Source of the DNA: Deltaproteobacteria bacterium
GTDB taxonomy: Bacteria; Desulfobacterota; Binatia; Binatales; Binataceae
Reading direction: 5' to 3'
DNA: 52,087 nt
Assembly (NCBI GenBank): GCA_021817345.1
Contig: JAKAVC010000034.1
Location: 1-52,087, forward strand
The notes under the pieces are model-generated. The model saw only the letters and a program-made list of their open reading frames with translations, had not been told where the DNA came from and did not search any database. The first letter of the stretch is position 1, and each line of letters opens with the position of its first letter. Below are positions 35,137 to 43,651 of this stretch, piece after piece. A program made the translations under genes and the position numbers.

Positions 35137-35964
35137 CTACGAGGCGCTAGGCGCGCTCTGGCCGGCGAGCGCAATCGCGCTCTCCGAGTAGCTGTAGGCG
35201 ACGTCAACCGTCGCATCCGCGGGAATCGAGCCGGTCGAGAGCCAGGTGATGATTCCGTTGACCGGATCGAGCGTGTAGTCGGCGCCCTCGACGTAAGTCT
35301 GTCCGCCGCCGAGCGCGCTTACCGTGAGCGAAATCACGTTGCCATAGGGCAGCGCGATCTGGCCCTGCGCGTTGAAGGTGTAGGGCGCGGCGCCGGCGGT
35401 CACCGTGGTGTTGCCGGAGTTGTCGAGCGCGACACCCTTGACGAAGAGCGGGAAATTGTCGGCGCCCGACGGTTCGACCGCGACCGTGCTGAGCGCAAAT
35501 GTGATTGTATAGATCCACACTCCGCCACGGCGGTCGCGCTCGAGGAATTTTTCGCGCACTGGCCGCATCTTGCGCGCGCCGGGCGCCTGGAAGCCGGTAA
35601 GCGCCGCGCGCACCTGCTCGAGTAGCGCGTAGGCGCCCGGGCTGGTCCCGTCGGGCGCCGAGCCGACGCCCCACCCGAGGTCGCGCACCAGAAGCGTCAC
35701 GTCGAATTCGAGCCGGCGCTCCTGGATGATCGCGTCCGAATCGAGCAGATCGCCGTAGGTCGCGCCGCGATAGGTGACGAGCGCCGAGCCTACCGGATGG
35801 GTCATGCGGTAGGCCTTGGGCTCGTCGGGAAAATGCACGACTTCAATCGCGCTTATCTGCGAGGAGAGCTGCGCGACGATCGCCGATTCGAGCGTCTCGA
35901 TATCGAGCGGCGTCGGCGGAGAAAACTGCAAGCCCGTCCAAGGCGTGTCAAGCGAAGTTGCCAT
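35137..35964 (-). CDS. Mu gp37-like (DUF1834) protein with added beta domain
   Basis: 275 residues. The N-terminal ~165 match the Mu gp37 family (PPTPLDIETLESAIVAQLS, LVRDLGWGVG, YALLEQVRAALTGFQAPGA), a tail-completion/terminator protein. The C-terminal part (about 194-262: YTFNAQGQIALPYGN..., YVEGADYTLDPVNGIITWLS) is a beta domain strongly similar to one within the sheath protein. Addition of this domain is unusual for the family. The gene directly precedes the sheath gene, as in Mu (37 before L). Confidence 0.82.
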   Translation of the reverse strand: MATSLDTPWTGLQFSPPTPLDIETLESAIVAQLSSQISAIEVVHFPDEPKAYRMTHPVGSALVTYRGATYGDLLDSDAIIQERRLEFDVTLLVRDLGWGVGSAPDGTSPGAYALLEQVRAALTGFQAPGARKMRPVREKFLERDRRGGVWIYTITFALSTVAVEPSGADNFPLFVKGVALDNSGNTTVTAGAAPYTFNAQGQIALPYGNVISLTVSALGGGQTYVEGADYTLDPVNGIITWLSTGSIPADATVDVAYSYSESAIALAGQSAPSAS

Positions 35965-35992
35965 CTGCTTCCTGACCGCGAGCGCGTCGCGC

Positions 35993-36427
35993 TCAGAATC
36001 CCTTCAGGGTGTCGCGGCTGAATACGCGCGCGGGCCCCTCGACGACTTCCGCCACCGGCGATATCGCGGTTTCGTTCCCGTCGGCGCCGACTCCAAGCGT
36101 GAGTGCCCCCGCCGCAACCTTGCTCAACATCGTGATCGCGTCCTCGTAGCGCCGGCGCGCGTCGGAGATGTCGTGAAGAGGTCTGAGCGCCTGCAGCCGG
36201 TACATCGCGATGTCGCTCGCGACGCGGTTCAGGACCTCAGGTGGATCGGTAAGCGGAAGAATGAAGCGCGCGCCCAGGTAGCCGTCGATCTCGGCCGAGG
36301 CGTCGTTGAGCGCCTGCTGGAGCACGGTGGTGTTGACCGTGGTCGCGGTCGGATCGTCGTTCGTGAGTTGCACGAGATCGCGATTCGGATAACGGTTGAT
36401 CATGTCCTGCGGAGCCGCGTAACTCAT
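35993..36427 (-). CDS. Mu gp36-like (DUF1320) head-tail connector protein
   Basis: 144 residues. APQDMINRYPNRDLVQLTND and LNDASAEIDGYLGARFILPL are the DUF1320 core. The family corresponds to the adaptor under the portal (gp6/gp15-like). It keeps the Mu order between the major capsid and gp37 genes. Confidence 0.9.
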   Translation of the reverse strand: MSYAAPQDMINRYPNRDLVQLTNDDPTATTVNTTVLQQALNDASAEIDGYLGARFILPLTDPPEVLNRVASDIAMYRLQALRPLHDISDARRRYEDAITMLSKVAAGALTLGVGADGNETAISPVAEVVEGPARVFSRDTLKGF

Positions 36428-36552
36428 CGAAAAACCTCACACCTTCGTCCCGGCGGATACGGCCTCGCCCCGGGCCCCCGCTCTCTTCCGCTCGGGAAGA
36501 GAGCCGGGGGCGCACGCGTCATCGGGGAGGGGAAGTCTCACGCGGATCAACT

Positions 36553-37503
36553 TCAGGCCAGATACTCGCTGACGATCAGGTCGGCGCTGTTCTTCCAGAT
36601 GTTGGTCGTCGCGACGGATGCGCTCGCGCCCGCGCCGGCCATGAAATCGGAATGCAGGAGCTGGCGGGCTACCTCTTCGAGCGAGGGCGGCACCACCAGG
36701 TAGACGCCCTTGCGGCTCGACAGCGCGCCGAACGGCTGCCCGCCGTCGGTCGTGAACGAACGCATCGCGGCCCGCGCGGCGCCGTAGTTGGCCGGATTCG
36801 AGAGGTCGGTGTTGCTCGCGTAGGCAAGCTGCCAGAGCCCCACGCCGGTGTTGGCGCGGCCGTCGACCCCGTAGCGGAACTCGCGGCGGTTAAACACCGC
36901 CTCGTCGGTCATCGCCGTCATCCGCGTAACGGCGTACTCGCGCCGAAGCTGGAAGATGAACGGACGGATCGCGCGCGAAGCGTCGATAAGGAACCAGTAG
37001 GGGCCGGTGCCGCTGCTGTTGATATTGGAGGCCGTCGAATCGGCGTCGGGCCGGCCCGCGGGTCCCACGGGATGGGTCGCGCTGAAGAACGGCTGGCCGT
37101 CGTAGCCGAGCACGCTCGCGGGCGTGGCGACGGCGTTCTTGATCATCTGAAACAGCAGCATGTCGGGGTGGATCTTGGTATCCCATCCGAGCTGCTCGAT
37201 GATCGGCTCGTAAACGCCGTACGTATCGTCCTCGATATCGTTGCGGTCGATCGAAATGGTGTCCTCGAAATTGCGGTTGACGATCGTGTAGGTATGGGCT
37301 TCAAGCGCCTGCACGACCCGATCGCCCAGCCATTCGCGAAACCGCGTGGTGCGGCCAAGCCACGGATAGGTGGTCTGGCGGCTGGTCGAACGCACGATCG
37401 AGCAGATCTGCTCGTAGTACGAAGGCGGCTTGTCGAAGCCGCGCTGGAATACGACATCGAAGCCGGTGAACAGTGCGGTCAGATTCTGAGCGGTTATCTC
37501 CAT
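36553..37503 (-). CDS. Major capsid protein (Mu gpT-like)
   Basis: 316 residues. The Mu gpT family is shown by NLTALFTGFDVVFQRGFDK, YPWLGRTTRFREWLGDRVVQ, FEDTISIDRNDIEDDTYGVY and GQPFFSATHP. HK97-fold subunit of the icosahedral head. It lies downstream of the decoration protein, 26 bp away. Confidence 0.95.
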   Translation of the reverse strand: MEITAQNLTALFTGFDVVFQRGFDKPPSYYEQICSIVRSTSRQTTYPWLGRTTRFREWLGDRVVQALEAHTYTIVNRNFEDTISIDRNDIEDDTYGVYEPIIEQLGWDTKIHPDMLLFQMIKNAVATPASVLGYDGQPFFSATHPVGPAGRPDADSTASNINSSGTGPYWFLIDASRAIRPFIFQLRREYAVTRMTAMTDEAVFNRREFRYGVDGRANTGVGLWQLAYASNTDLSNPANYGAARAAMRSFTTDGGQPFGALSSRKGVYLVVPPSLEEVARQLLHSDFMAGAGASASVATTNIWKNSADLIVSEYLA

Positions 37504-37529
37504 CGTGTGACTCCCTGACTCCTAAGCGT

Positions 37530-38012
37530 CTAGACCGCGGCCGTGGACTGATGCCAGAAATCGACCCACACCTCGCCCGACGAGTCGACGGCGACGACCT
37601 GGCCGGCGACCGCGTACTGCTGCACCGACGCGCCCGATGCGCGGTCGTTGGCGCTGACGTTGTTGTCGTCGATCGCGAAACACGGGCTTGCGACGGTCGC
37701 GCTGGTTATCGAGCCGTCCTGGCCAAACATGAAAACGCCCTTTCGCACCGCGATCTGGATCGCGCCCGCGGCGCCTGGATTGTTGACCGCGTTCTGGCCG
37801 GGGATTCCGTTGACCACGTACTCGGCGCGCCCGATCACCTTGAGCGCGTTGGCGGTCGTGCTGGTCGCCGAGGCCGGAACCGCGTTGCCGTTTGAGTCAA
37901 TCGCCACCATCGAGCCGAGATAGATGGTGGTGTTGGCTTCGACCGGGTAGACCCGGATTCGCCCGCCGTCGGCCATCTCGGGCGTGTTTCGTGAGCTGGT
38001 TAGTGCCGCCAT
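37530..38012 (-). CDS. Head decoration/structural protein
   Basis: 160 residues, beta-rich, with RIRVYPVEANTTIYLGSMVAID, FGQDGSITSATVASPCFAIDDN and a C-terminal GEVWVDFWHQ. This layout resembles DUF2190-like capsid decoration proteins encoded between protease/scaffold and major capsid. The identity is by position and general pattern. Confidence 0.7.
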   Translation of the reverse strand: MAALTSSRNTPEMADGGRIRVYPVEANTTIYLGSMVAIDSNGNAVPASATSTTANALKVIGRAEYVVNGIPGQNAVNNPGAAGAIQIAVRKGVFMFGQDGSITSATVASPCFAIDDNNVSANDRASGASVQQYAVAGQVVAVDSSGEVWVDFWHQSTAAV

Positions 38013-38063
38013 TTTGCCATCCTTGAGCGTAACGTCCGCGCCGTGGCGCGGACGCGGCCTTGC

Positions 38064-38609
38064 TTAGAGTTCGCGCTGCGCGTTGTCCCGTATCTTGAGA
38101 AAGTCGGCGCGGCCCTGTTTGCGGCTGGCGAAGTCGCCGGCCGAGACCCCGAGCTGCGCGCAAATCGCGCTTTCCGCCGCGTTTAACGTCAACCCGGCCT
38201 CGGGCGCCCTGGTGTGCGCCGAGCCGGGCGCGGCCGTCAACATCTCGCCCGAGAGCATCGCGGGCTGGCGCGCCACGAACGCAAGAAACGCCTCCGGATC
38301 GGCCGCGCAGTACGCGACCGCCCATTCGCGCTGGGCCGGAACGAGCTTGCCCGCCCGGATCGCGTCGTTGACGGCGTGTTCGGCCTTCTCCCGCGCGCGT
38401 TCGGCGCGCAGCGCGTTGAGCTCGGTGAGCGCCTTCTTGAACTCCGCGACATCGACGTAGCGCGCCGGATCGCCGCCCGCCGCGTTGCGCGCGGTCTCGC
38501 GCGCGGCGAGCAGGTCTCCGACCGTCTCGAGGATTTCCTCAACCGAAGCGTCCGGACCGGTGTCGAGAAGCCGCCTGAGCTGGCCCACAAAGTTGTCAAA
38601 CTGGTCCAT
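38064..38609 (-). CDS. Scaffold protein from an internal start (Mu gpZ-like)
   Basis: An in-frame ATG at 38609 begins MDQFDNFVGQLRRLLDTG after a purine-rich GAGGAAGACAGGAAA. It would give a 181-residue scaffold made of the C-terminal half of the protease gene, as Mu gpZ is made from gene I. The sequence is helical and charged. The internal start is inferred from site and precedent. Confidence 0.6.
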   Translation of the reverse strand: MDQFDNFVGQLRRLLDTGPDASVEEILETVGDLLAARETARNAAGGDPARYVDVAEFKKALTELNALRAERAREKAEHAVNDAIRAGKLVPAQREWAVAYCAADPEAFLAFVARQPAMLSGEMLTAAPGSAHTRAPEAGLTLNAAESAICAQLGVSAGDFASRKQGRADFLKIRDNAQREL

Positions 38610-39245
38610 TTTCCTGTCTTCCTCGTCTCCCGCCGCGGAAATCGCGGTCAGGTAAAGATTGGGGTTGTTGGTCAGGCCCGCGCGCAGCAGACGGATGACC
38701 CTCCCGTCGGCGCGCGAGTACTGGAATACCGGCGAGATGTAACGATACTCGCGCGCGAGGATCGCCCGCGCCGCGCGTTCGGTCCATTCGACCCGGCCCC
38801 ACAGCGCCCCGTCGCGGACCTCCAGTTCCCGAATCCATCCCGCGGCCGGGGCCGGCCGTCCGTTGGGCGCCGCGAAGTCGGTCGCGTGGTCGTAATCGAC
38901 CGGTATCCCCGCCTCCATCCGAAGCGCCAGGGTCGCCGCGATTACCCCCGCCGGATCGTCGAGGCGGTAGGGGCCCCGCCCGTCGCGCCCGTGGAAAACT
39001 CCCGCCGGAAGAAGCTCGATCCACTCGGGCGCGGCCTCGGCCGCGACCGGCCCTTCGGCCTCGCGGACGTCCGCGCCCGCGGGTTCGCCCGGCGACGCTC
39101 CCAGCATGATCGCCAGGCTCGCCCGCGCGCGCCTGCTATGCCGATGGGCGGGCGCGCCGGCGGTATCGATCGCGGCGCCACCGCTCAGTTTGCGAGGGTT
39201 GCCACCGTGATCACCGCCAGCGCGTGGGGAGGAGAGAGCGTTCAT
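38064..39245 (-). CDS. Head maturation protease with C-terminal scaffold (Mu gpI-like)
   Basis: 393 residues. The protease domain (about residues 75-215) has GIPVDYDHATDFAAPNGRPA, PAAGWIRELEVRDGALWGRV, EYRYISPVFQYS and GLTNNPNLYLTA, all typical of Mu gpI. The C-terminal part is a helical scaffold. The ATG at 39245 is used; a TTG lies 9 bases upstream. The ~45 residues before the protease domain are basic and unconserved, so a later start is possible. Confidence 0.9.
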   Translation of the reverse strand: MNALSSPRAGGDHGGNPRKLSGGAAIDTAGAPAHRHSRRARASLAIMLGASPGEPAGADVREAEGPVAAEAAPEWIELLPAGVFHGRDGRGPYRLDDPAGVIAATLALRMEAGIPVDYDHATDFAAPNGRPAPAAGWIRELEVRDGALWGRVEWTERAARAILAREYRYISPVFQYSRADGRVIRLLRAGLTNNPNLYLTAISAAGDEEDRKMDQFDNFVGQLRRLLDTGPDASVEEILETVGDLLAARETARNAAGGDPARYVDVAEFKKALTELNALRAERAREKAEHAVNDAIRAGKLVPAQREWAVAYCAADPEAFLAFVARQPAMLSGEMLTAAPGSAHTRAPEAGLTLNAAESAICAQLGVSAGDFASRKQGRADFLKIRDNAQREL

Positions 39246-39282
39246 CGCCGGCAATTCTGCCGCGAACGCGCCATTCCCGTAA

Positions 39283-39300
39283 GGATGAACTAGTTCATCC
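39283..39300. promoter_or_regulatory. Perfect 18-bp palindrome between divergent protease and FHA-CAP genes
   Basis: GGATGAACTAGTTCATCC is its own exact reverse complement. It lies 38 bp upstream of the protease start and 192 bp before the FHA-CAP gene, in a 246-bp divergent intergenic region. It looks like the operator of a dimeric regulator. No other copy was noticed in the window. Confidence 0.6.
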
Positions 39301-39491
39301 CCATCCTCGTCCTACGCAGAGATAATGAATCCCTACTTTCAGTTGGATAACCGGTTCAGCCCCCGCCGAATCCGCGCCCTTTGATGCCCCGGTTTCGCGC
39401 CTGCTAAATTTCCCGCCGTGAAACCCCAATTTCATCGCCCCGAAGGCCGCCTCCCGCGCCCGGCCGCCGTCCTCTCCGGCGCGAGGCCCTG

Positions 39492-40832
39492 ATGCGCTCG
39501 CCCGACCCTTCGCCACCCGCGGCCATGCTGCTCGCCCTCGGCGCCCGGCGCCCGCGCGACATCCGCCTCGGCGCGCGCCGGCTCGTGCTCGGCGCGGACC
39601 CGCGATGCGACGTCGTGCTCGACGACCCCTCCGTCTCGCGCCGCCACGCCGCGCTCGAGCGCCGCGCCGGCGCCGTCATGCTCACCGACCTCGGCTCGAC
39701 CAACGGCACCTTCGTCAACGGACGCCGCCTGGCCTCCGGCGTTGCGTTCGCGCTCTCGCCGGGCGACCGGGTGGCCCTCGGCGCGCTCGCGTTCCGATTC
39801 GTCAGCCCCGCGCCGCGCAGGGGCGCCCGCGCGATAATCCCGCGCCGCCTCGCCCTCGCCGCGGCCGCCATGCTGGCCGTCGCCGCGCTCGGCGCCTCGG
39901 CCTACTATCTGCGCGTGCGCGAACTTCCCGCCGCGCCCTCCGCGGCGCCCGAATTTTCACGCATCCGCGCGCGCCCCCCCGCGCGCGCCGGCGCTCCCGC
40001 GTGGCTCGCGCGGCTCAACTACTATCGCGTGCTGGCGAAGCTCGCCCCGGTCGCCGACGATCCCTCGCTCTCCGGCGCCGACGCCGCCCACGCGCGCTAC
40101 CTTGTCGCCAATGAGGCCGACGCGATCCGCACCGGACGAATCGGCGCCGCGATGCATTCCGAGGAGCCGGGAAAACCCCTGTTCACCCGCGCGGGCCTCA
40201 AAGCCGCGCGCCTGAGCGACGTCGACGCCGACTACTCTTCGCCGCCCTCGCCGCCGCCTCCCGGATGGGCGATCGAAAACTGGATGACCGGGCCGTTCCA
40301 TCGGATGTGGCTGCTCAATCCCCAGCTTGCGCGCGTCGGCTACGGCCGGTTCTGCCAGGGCGGAATCTGCGCCGCCGCGCTCAACGTGCAGAGCGGCATC
40401 GACCATCTCGCTCGCCCGGCCTCGCGAGTCGTGATGTTTCCGCCCGAGGGCGCCACTATCGCCGACGGCATCTTCGGCGCCGACGAGGGCGAATGGCCCG
40501 ACCCGCTCGCCTCATGCCCGGGCTATGCGGTTCCGACCGGCCTTCCAATTACGCTTCAGCTTGGCATCAACGCGCCCGCCCTGCTGGATCGCTTCTCGCT
40601 CAGGAAGGACGGCGCGCCGGTCAAGGCGTGCGGCTTCGACGCCGACTCCTATCGCAATCCCGATCCGTCCTCGCTCGCGCGGGCGCGAAGCGGGCTTCGC
40701 CATTTCGGCGCGATCGTCATCGTCCCGCGAAAGCCGTTGGTCGCGGGCGCAACCTACGCCGTGCGCGCGACCGTCTCCGGCAAGCTTTACGCATGGTCGT
40801 TCAAGGTCGCGCGCCATCAAATCTTGCCCTGA
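39492..40832 (+). CDS. FHA - transmembrane - CAP-domain protein
   Basis: 446 residues, antiparallel to the phage genes. Residues ~25-105 are an FHA phosphothreonine-binding domain (GADPRCDVVLDDPSVSRRHA; LGSTNGTFVNGRRL with the Ser-Asn recognition residues). One membrane helix spans ~119-140. From ~172 on a CAP/SCP-like domain follows (LARLNYYRVLAKLAPVADDP, AAMHSEEPGKP, WMTGPFHRMWLLNPQLARVG), then a beta-rich C-terminal domain. The FHA part would face the cytoplasm and CAP the outside. It lies where Mu gp30 is expected. Nothing marks it as a virion protein; cargo (moron) is likely. Confidence 0.82.
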   Translation: MRSPDPSPPAAMLLALGARRPRDIRLGARRLVLGADPRCDVVLDDPSVSRRHAALERRAGAVMLTDLGSTNGTFVNGRRLASGVAFALSPGDRVALGALAFRFVSPAPRRGARAIIPRRLALAAAAMLAVAALGASAYYLRVRELPAAPSAAPEFSRIRARPPARAGAPAWLARLNYYRVLAKLAPVADDPSLSGADAAHARYLVANEADAIRTGRIGAAMHSEEPGKPLFTRAGLKAARLSDVDADYSSPPSPPPPGWAIENWMTGPFHRMWLLNPQLARVGYGRFCQGGICAAALNVQSGIDHLARPASRVVMFPPEGATIADGIFGADEGEWPDPLASCPGYAVPTGLPITLQLGINAPALLDRFSLRKDGAPVKACGFDADSYRNPDPSSLARARSGLRHFGAIVIVPRKPLVAGATYAVRATVSGKLYAWSFKVARHQILP

Positions 40833-40877
40833 GCGCGCGGGCGCGGCCACAATGCTTCCTGAGGTTTTACTTTAAAA

Positions 40878-41696
40878 TTGGACTTCGACGGTTTCCTCCG
40901 CGATTGCCGCCGCCAGTGGCCCGAATTCGACGAGCCCGCGCGTCTTGCCCGCGCGCTTCATCCCACCGACCGCCGCCTGAAGGACGTCCTCGGGGCGATT
41001 CCCGCGATGGCGACGGAGAACAAGCTGATGCTGCTCAACCGCGCGGTCGCGAATCTCGAACCGGGCGAGGTGTACGTCGAGGTCGGATGCTACCAGGGGG
41101 CGACGCTGGTCGGCGCCGCGCTCGGCAACGCGGGCGCGCGGCTGTTCGGATGCGACAATTTTTCGCAGTTCGACGGGGCCGGGGAAAAGTTGAAGGCCAA
41201 CTTGAATATCTGGACCGCCTCCGGACAGGTCGCCTTCCACGACATGGACTACCGCGAGTTCCTCGCCCGCGCGCCATGGCGTCCCGCGCGCATCGGCGTC
41301 TATTTCTACGACGGCTCGCACAGCTTCGAAGATCAGTTCGAGGGCCTGCGCCACGCCCTTCCCCATTTCTCCGACCGCGCGCTGGTCATCGTTGACGACA
41401 CCAACAAGCGCGCCGCGCGCTCGGCCAACGCGCTCTTCGCCCGCATCGTTCCCGGTTTCGAGCCGTTACTCGATCTTCCCACTCCCGGCAATCATCATCC
41501 GACCTGGTGGAACGGCGTACAGGTGTTCCGGATGCGCCGAAACGCGGCGACGCCCGAGGCCATCGCCGACCCCGGGCGCGCTTTTTCGATGCGCAAATTT
41601 TTCTTCGACGACGTCGCCCTCAACCTTCGCCATCGCCGCCGCGCCCTTCGCCGCCGCATCAAGGAAACCCTGCGCGGCAAGCGCGGACGCCGCTGA
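40878..41696 (+). CDS. SAM-dependent methyltransferase (Methyltransf_24-like)
   Basis: 272 residues. Class I methyltransferase: motif I is YVEVGCYQGATLVGAAL (residues 66-82), an acidic residue follows in GCDNFSQF, and FYDGSHSFEDQFEGL plus VIVDDTN are the metal/substrate part seen in O-methyltransferases of the cephalosporin hydroxylase/TylF type. The C-terminus is strongly basic (RHRRRALRRR). The start is a TTG at 40878; the first ATG would lose motif-free N-terminal residues only. It follows the FHA-CAP gene by 45 bp and probably shares its promoter. The substrate is unknown; a small molecule or glycan is likely. Confidence 0.82.
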   Translation: MDFDGFLRDCRRQWPEFDEPARLARALHPTDRRLKDVLGAIPAMATENKLMLLNRAVANLEPGEVYVEVGCYQGATLVGAALGNAGARLFGCDNFSQFDGAGEKLKANLNIWTASGQVAFHDMDYREFLARAPWRPARIGVYFYDGSHSFEDQFEGLRHALPHFSDRALVIVDDTNKRAARSANALFARIVPGFEPLLDLPTPGNHHPTWWNGVQVFRMRRNAATPEAIADPGRAFSMRKFFFDDVALNLRHRRRALRRRIKETLRGKRGRR

Positions 41697-41744
41697 GGGA
41701 CTCGCACCCGCCCTTCTTTTCCCTCTCCCACTTTTTTTTCGACA

Positions 41745-41868
41745 TGGGAGAGGGCTTTTTCGGCCAACCCGTCACTCTGCGCGGGCGTCGCGCGGCCCCG
41801 ATAAGGCGGCGGTCGTCAAAGGGCGTTCGCCGAGCAAGGGGGCGGGCGCGACCGCTCACCCGGCGGAA
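41745..41868. repeat. Degenerate copy of ~125-bp palindromic intergenic repeat
   Basis: Begins GGGAGAGGGCTTTTTCGGCC and shares the core GCCAACCCGTC...GCGCGGCC..GAT..GGC.GCGGTCG with the copy at 46140-46265, in the same orientation. Its right arm has decayed. It fills most of the gap between the methyltransferase and portal genes. Confidence 0.65.
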
Positions 41869-41922
41869 CAGCGCCCCTTGCCGGCTTTCGCCTCGCGACG
41901 GAACGCGGGCGCGGGAGAAAGC

Positions 41923-43299
41923 CTACTCCAACGGCGCGAAGCCGGGGCCCATTTTCGCGGGTGAGAGCGTCGGTTCGCCGTCGGCGGGCGCGGGAATCCC
42001 GAGCCGCTCCAGCACCGCCCTCTGTCCCACCTTGAGCCCGCGGTCGGCGAGTGTCGCGACGATATCCGCGAACGCGCGCAAGTCCGAATCGTCGGGAAGC
42101 TCGAACTCGACGTGCGGATAATTCCTGCGCGGCCCGAAGTTCAGGTCGACGATCGGCCGCACCAGGTCGCGATCGAGCGTCGCCTGGAGCCGGCGCACGT
42201 CCGCCGTCAGGATATCGCGGCGCACCGAGTCATGAACCTCCGCCGCCGCGCGCGAGCCCGTGCCGCCACGGGGCATCTCGGTGGTAAGCGTCTGCCCGAG
42301 CACCGCCTTGGAGACCTGCGCGTCGAGGTATTCGCAGAACCGATGGTACAGCTCGGCGCCGCCGGCGCGATTCGCTTCGGTGAACTCGATCATCATCGAT
42401 TCCGGAATTATCGCGGCCGCGTCGGTGCCGATATTCGCGACCGCCTGCAGCAACGTCTGCTTGTCCTGTTCCGAGGCGCCCGCGCCGTACTTGCCGACTC
42501 GCAGCGGCTGGCCGAACACTTCGGCGAACGTCACCCAGTCCTTCAGCGCGTAGTTCTTGAACAGGTAGGCCCATCCCGCCGCCCGCGCCAGTCCGCCTCT
42601 GATTGGAAGCCCGGCCTTGGCCTTGGCGACGTGCACCACGAACTTGAACGGCACGAGCGGCTCGGTGAGCGGCTGATAGTACGCGCCGAACCCGCCGCGC
42701 ACCCCCTGGCCGCGGAAATGGCGCCCGCGTCCCTCCGCGACGTCCTCGATCGCCGGCCCTTCCCCGCCAAGCGAGCGCACCAGCAGCTCCTCGCCCGACA
42801 CCCAGTCGAACATGAACCACCTCGGGTCGCGCCACAAAAGCCGCTTGGGAAACCATTCGCGCCCCGACGTGTCCCAGATTATTTCGGTTGCCGAGTAACC
42901 CTTGCCGAGCGCGTCGAGCATGTCGAACAGCACGCTCTCCAGCATGAGCGCCCCCGAGGTCAGGACGTCGCGCACCAAATCGGCCGCGCGCGCGTCCTCC
43001 GCCGAGTCCGAGGCCGCACGCACGAACGGGCGCAACTGCGCGACGGCCTGCTTTCGCGTCGAGAGCACGGCCAGGTAATGGAGATCCTTTTCCTCCATCT
43101 CCTCGGCCAGCTCCAGGTAAAGGAACGGGTCGCCGAATTCGGCGTCGCGCAGGATCGCGCTAAGCCGCTCGGGAGTAAGGCCGGCCGCGGGATGCATCAC
43201 CGAGTATATATTCCGGATACCCGCCATCGTGGGCGCGGCCTGCTCCTCGCGAAGCCTTGAGGTATCAACTTCGCGCCCGAATGCGTCATACAGTTTCAT
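41923..43299 (-). CDS. Portal protein (Mu gp29-like, DUF935)
   Basis: 458 residues. Family features: TPERLSAILRDAEFGDPFLY, YLAVLSTRKQAVAQLRPFV, GYSATEIIWDTSGREWFPKR, GQTLTTEMPRGGTGSRAAAE and HVEFELPDDSDL. It forms the dodecameric vertex for DNA entry. The ATG at 43299 is chosen because AGGAG lies upstream; a GTG at 43326 is the alternative. In Mu the next gene is 30 (minor head protein); here two opposite-strand genes follow instead. Confidence 0.94.
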   Translation of the reverse strand: MKLYDAFGREVDTSRLREEQAAPTMAGIRNIYSVMHPAAGLTPERLSAILRDAEFGDPFLYLELAEEMEEKDLHYLAVLSTRKQAVAQLRPFVRAASDSAEDARAADLVRDVLTSGALMLESVLFDMLDALGKGYSATEIIWDTSGREWFPKRLLWRDPRWFMFDWVSGEELLVRSLGGEGPAIEDVAEGRGRHFRGQGVRGGFGAYYQPLTEPLVPFKFVVHVAKAKAGLPIRGGLARAAGWAYLFKNYALKDWVTFAEVFGQPLRVGKYGAGASEQDKQTLLQAVANIGTDAAAIIPESMMIEFTEANRAGGAELYHRFCEYLDAQVSKAVLGQTLTTEMPRGGTGSRAAAEVHDSVRRDILTADVRRLQATLDRDLVRPIVDLNFGPRRNYPHVEFELPDDSDLRAFADIVATLADRGLKVGQRAVLERLGIPAPADGEPTLSPAKMGPGFAPLE

Positions 43300-43484
43300 A
43301 GTCGAATAGTCTCCTGTTCCGATCACTGCCGGGTCTCGCGATGCACTCCGGGTCCCTGCCCCTTAACGCGCAATTGGCTCCCGTTCCCTTCGGGCGAAGG
43401 GGTCAGAGGTCAGGTGCGACGCTTCACCTACGCATCTCGCACCGAGGCTCTCTCTTCACGGTCATCCGCAGGCCCTTCCTTCTT
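43300..43484. other. Upstream region of the portal gene
   Basis: No gene seen. It holds only the portal ribosome site (AGGAG near 43310) and leads into the MITE-like element. Confidence 0.4.
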
Positions 43485-43632
43485 CGTCATCCTGAGCGGA
43501 GGCTGCCGAAGCGAAGGATCTCGCGGCCGCCACTGGTGCGGCCGCGTCATCCGGCGGTTCTGCCGCAGACGCGCGGAGGACCGCGCGAGATCCTTCGACT
43601 TCGCTCGCGGACTCGCCGCGCTCAGGATGACG
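43485..43632. repeat. 148-bp MITE-like palindromic element (GTCATCCTGAGCG type)
   Basis: The ends are the perfect 14-bp inverted repeat CGTCATCCTGAGCG / CGCTCAGGATGACG, and further inner pairing extends it (GAAGCGAAGGATCTCGCG against CGCGAGATCCTTCG). The body can fold into one long hairpin. Elements with this end are dispersed intergenic repeats in many soil Acidobacteria and Deltaproteobacteria. It lies between the Zn-ribbon gene and the portal gene. No transposase is inside. Confidence 0.85.
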
Positions 43633-43651
43633 GGAAACGAGGTTCGCGTTG

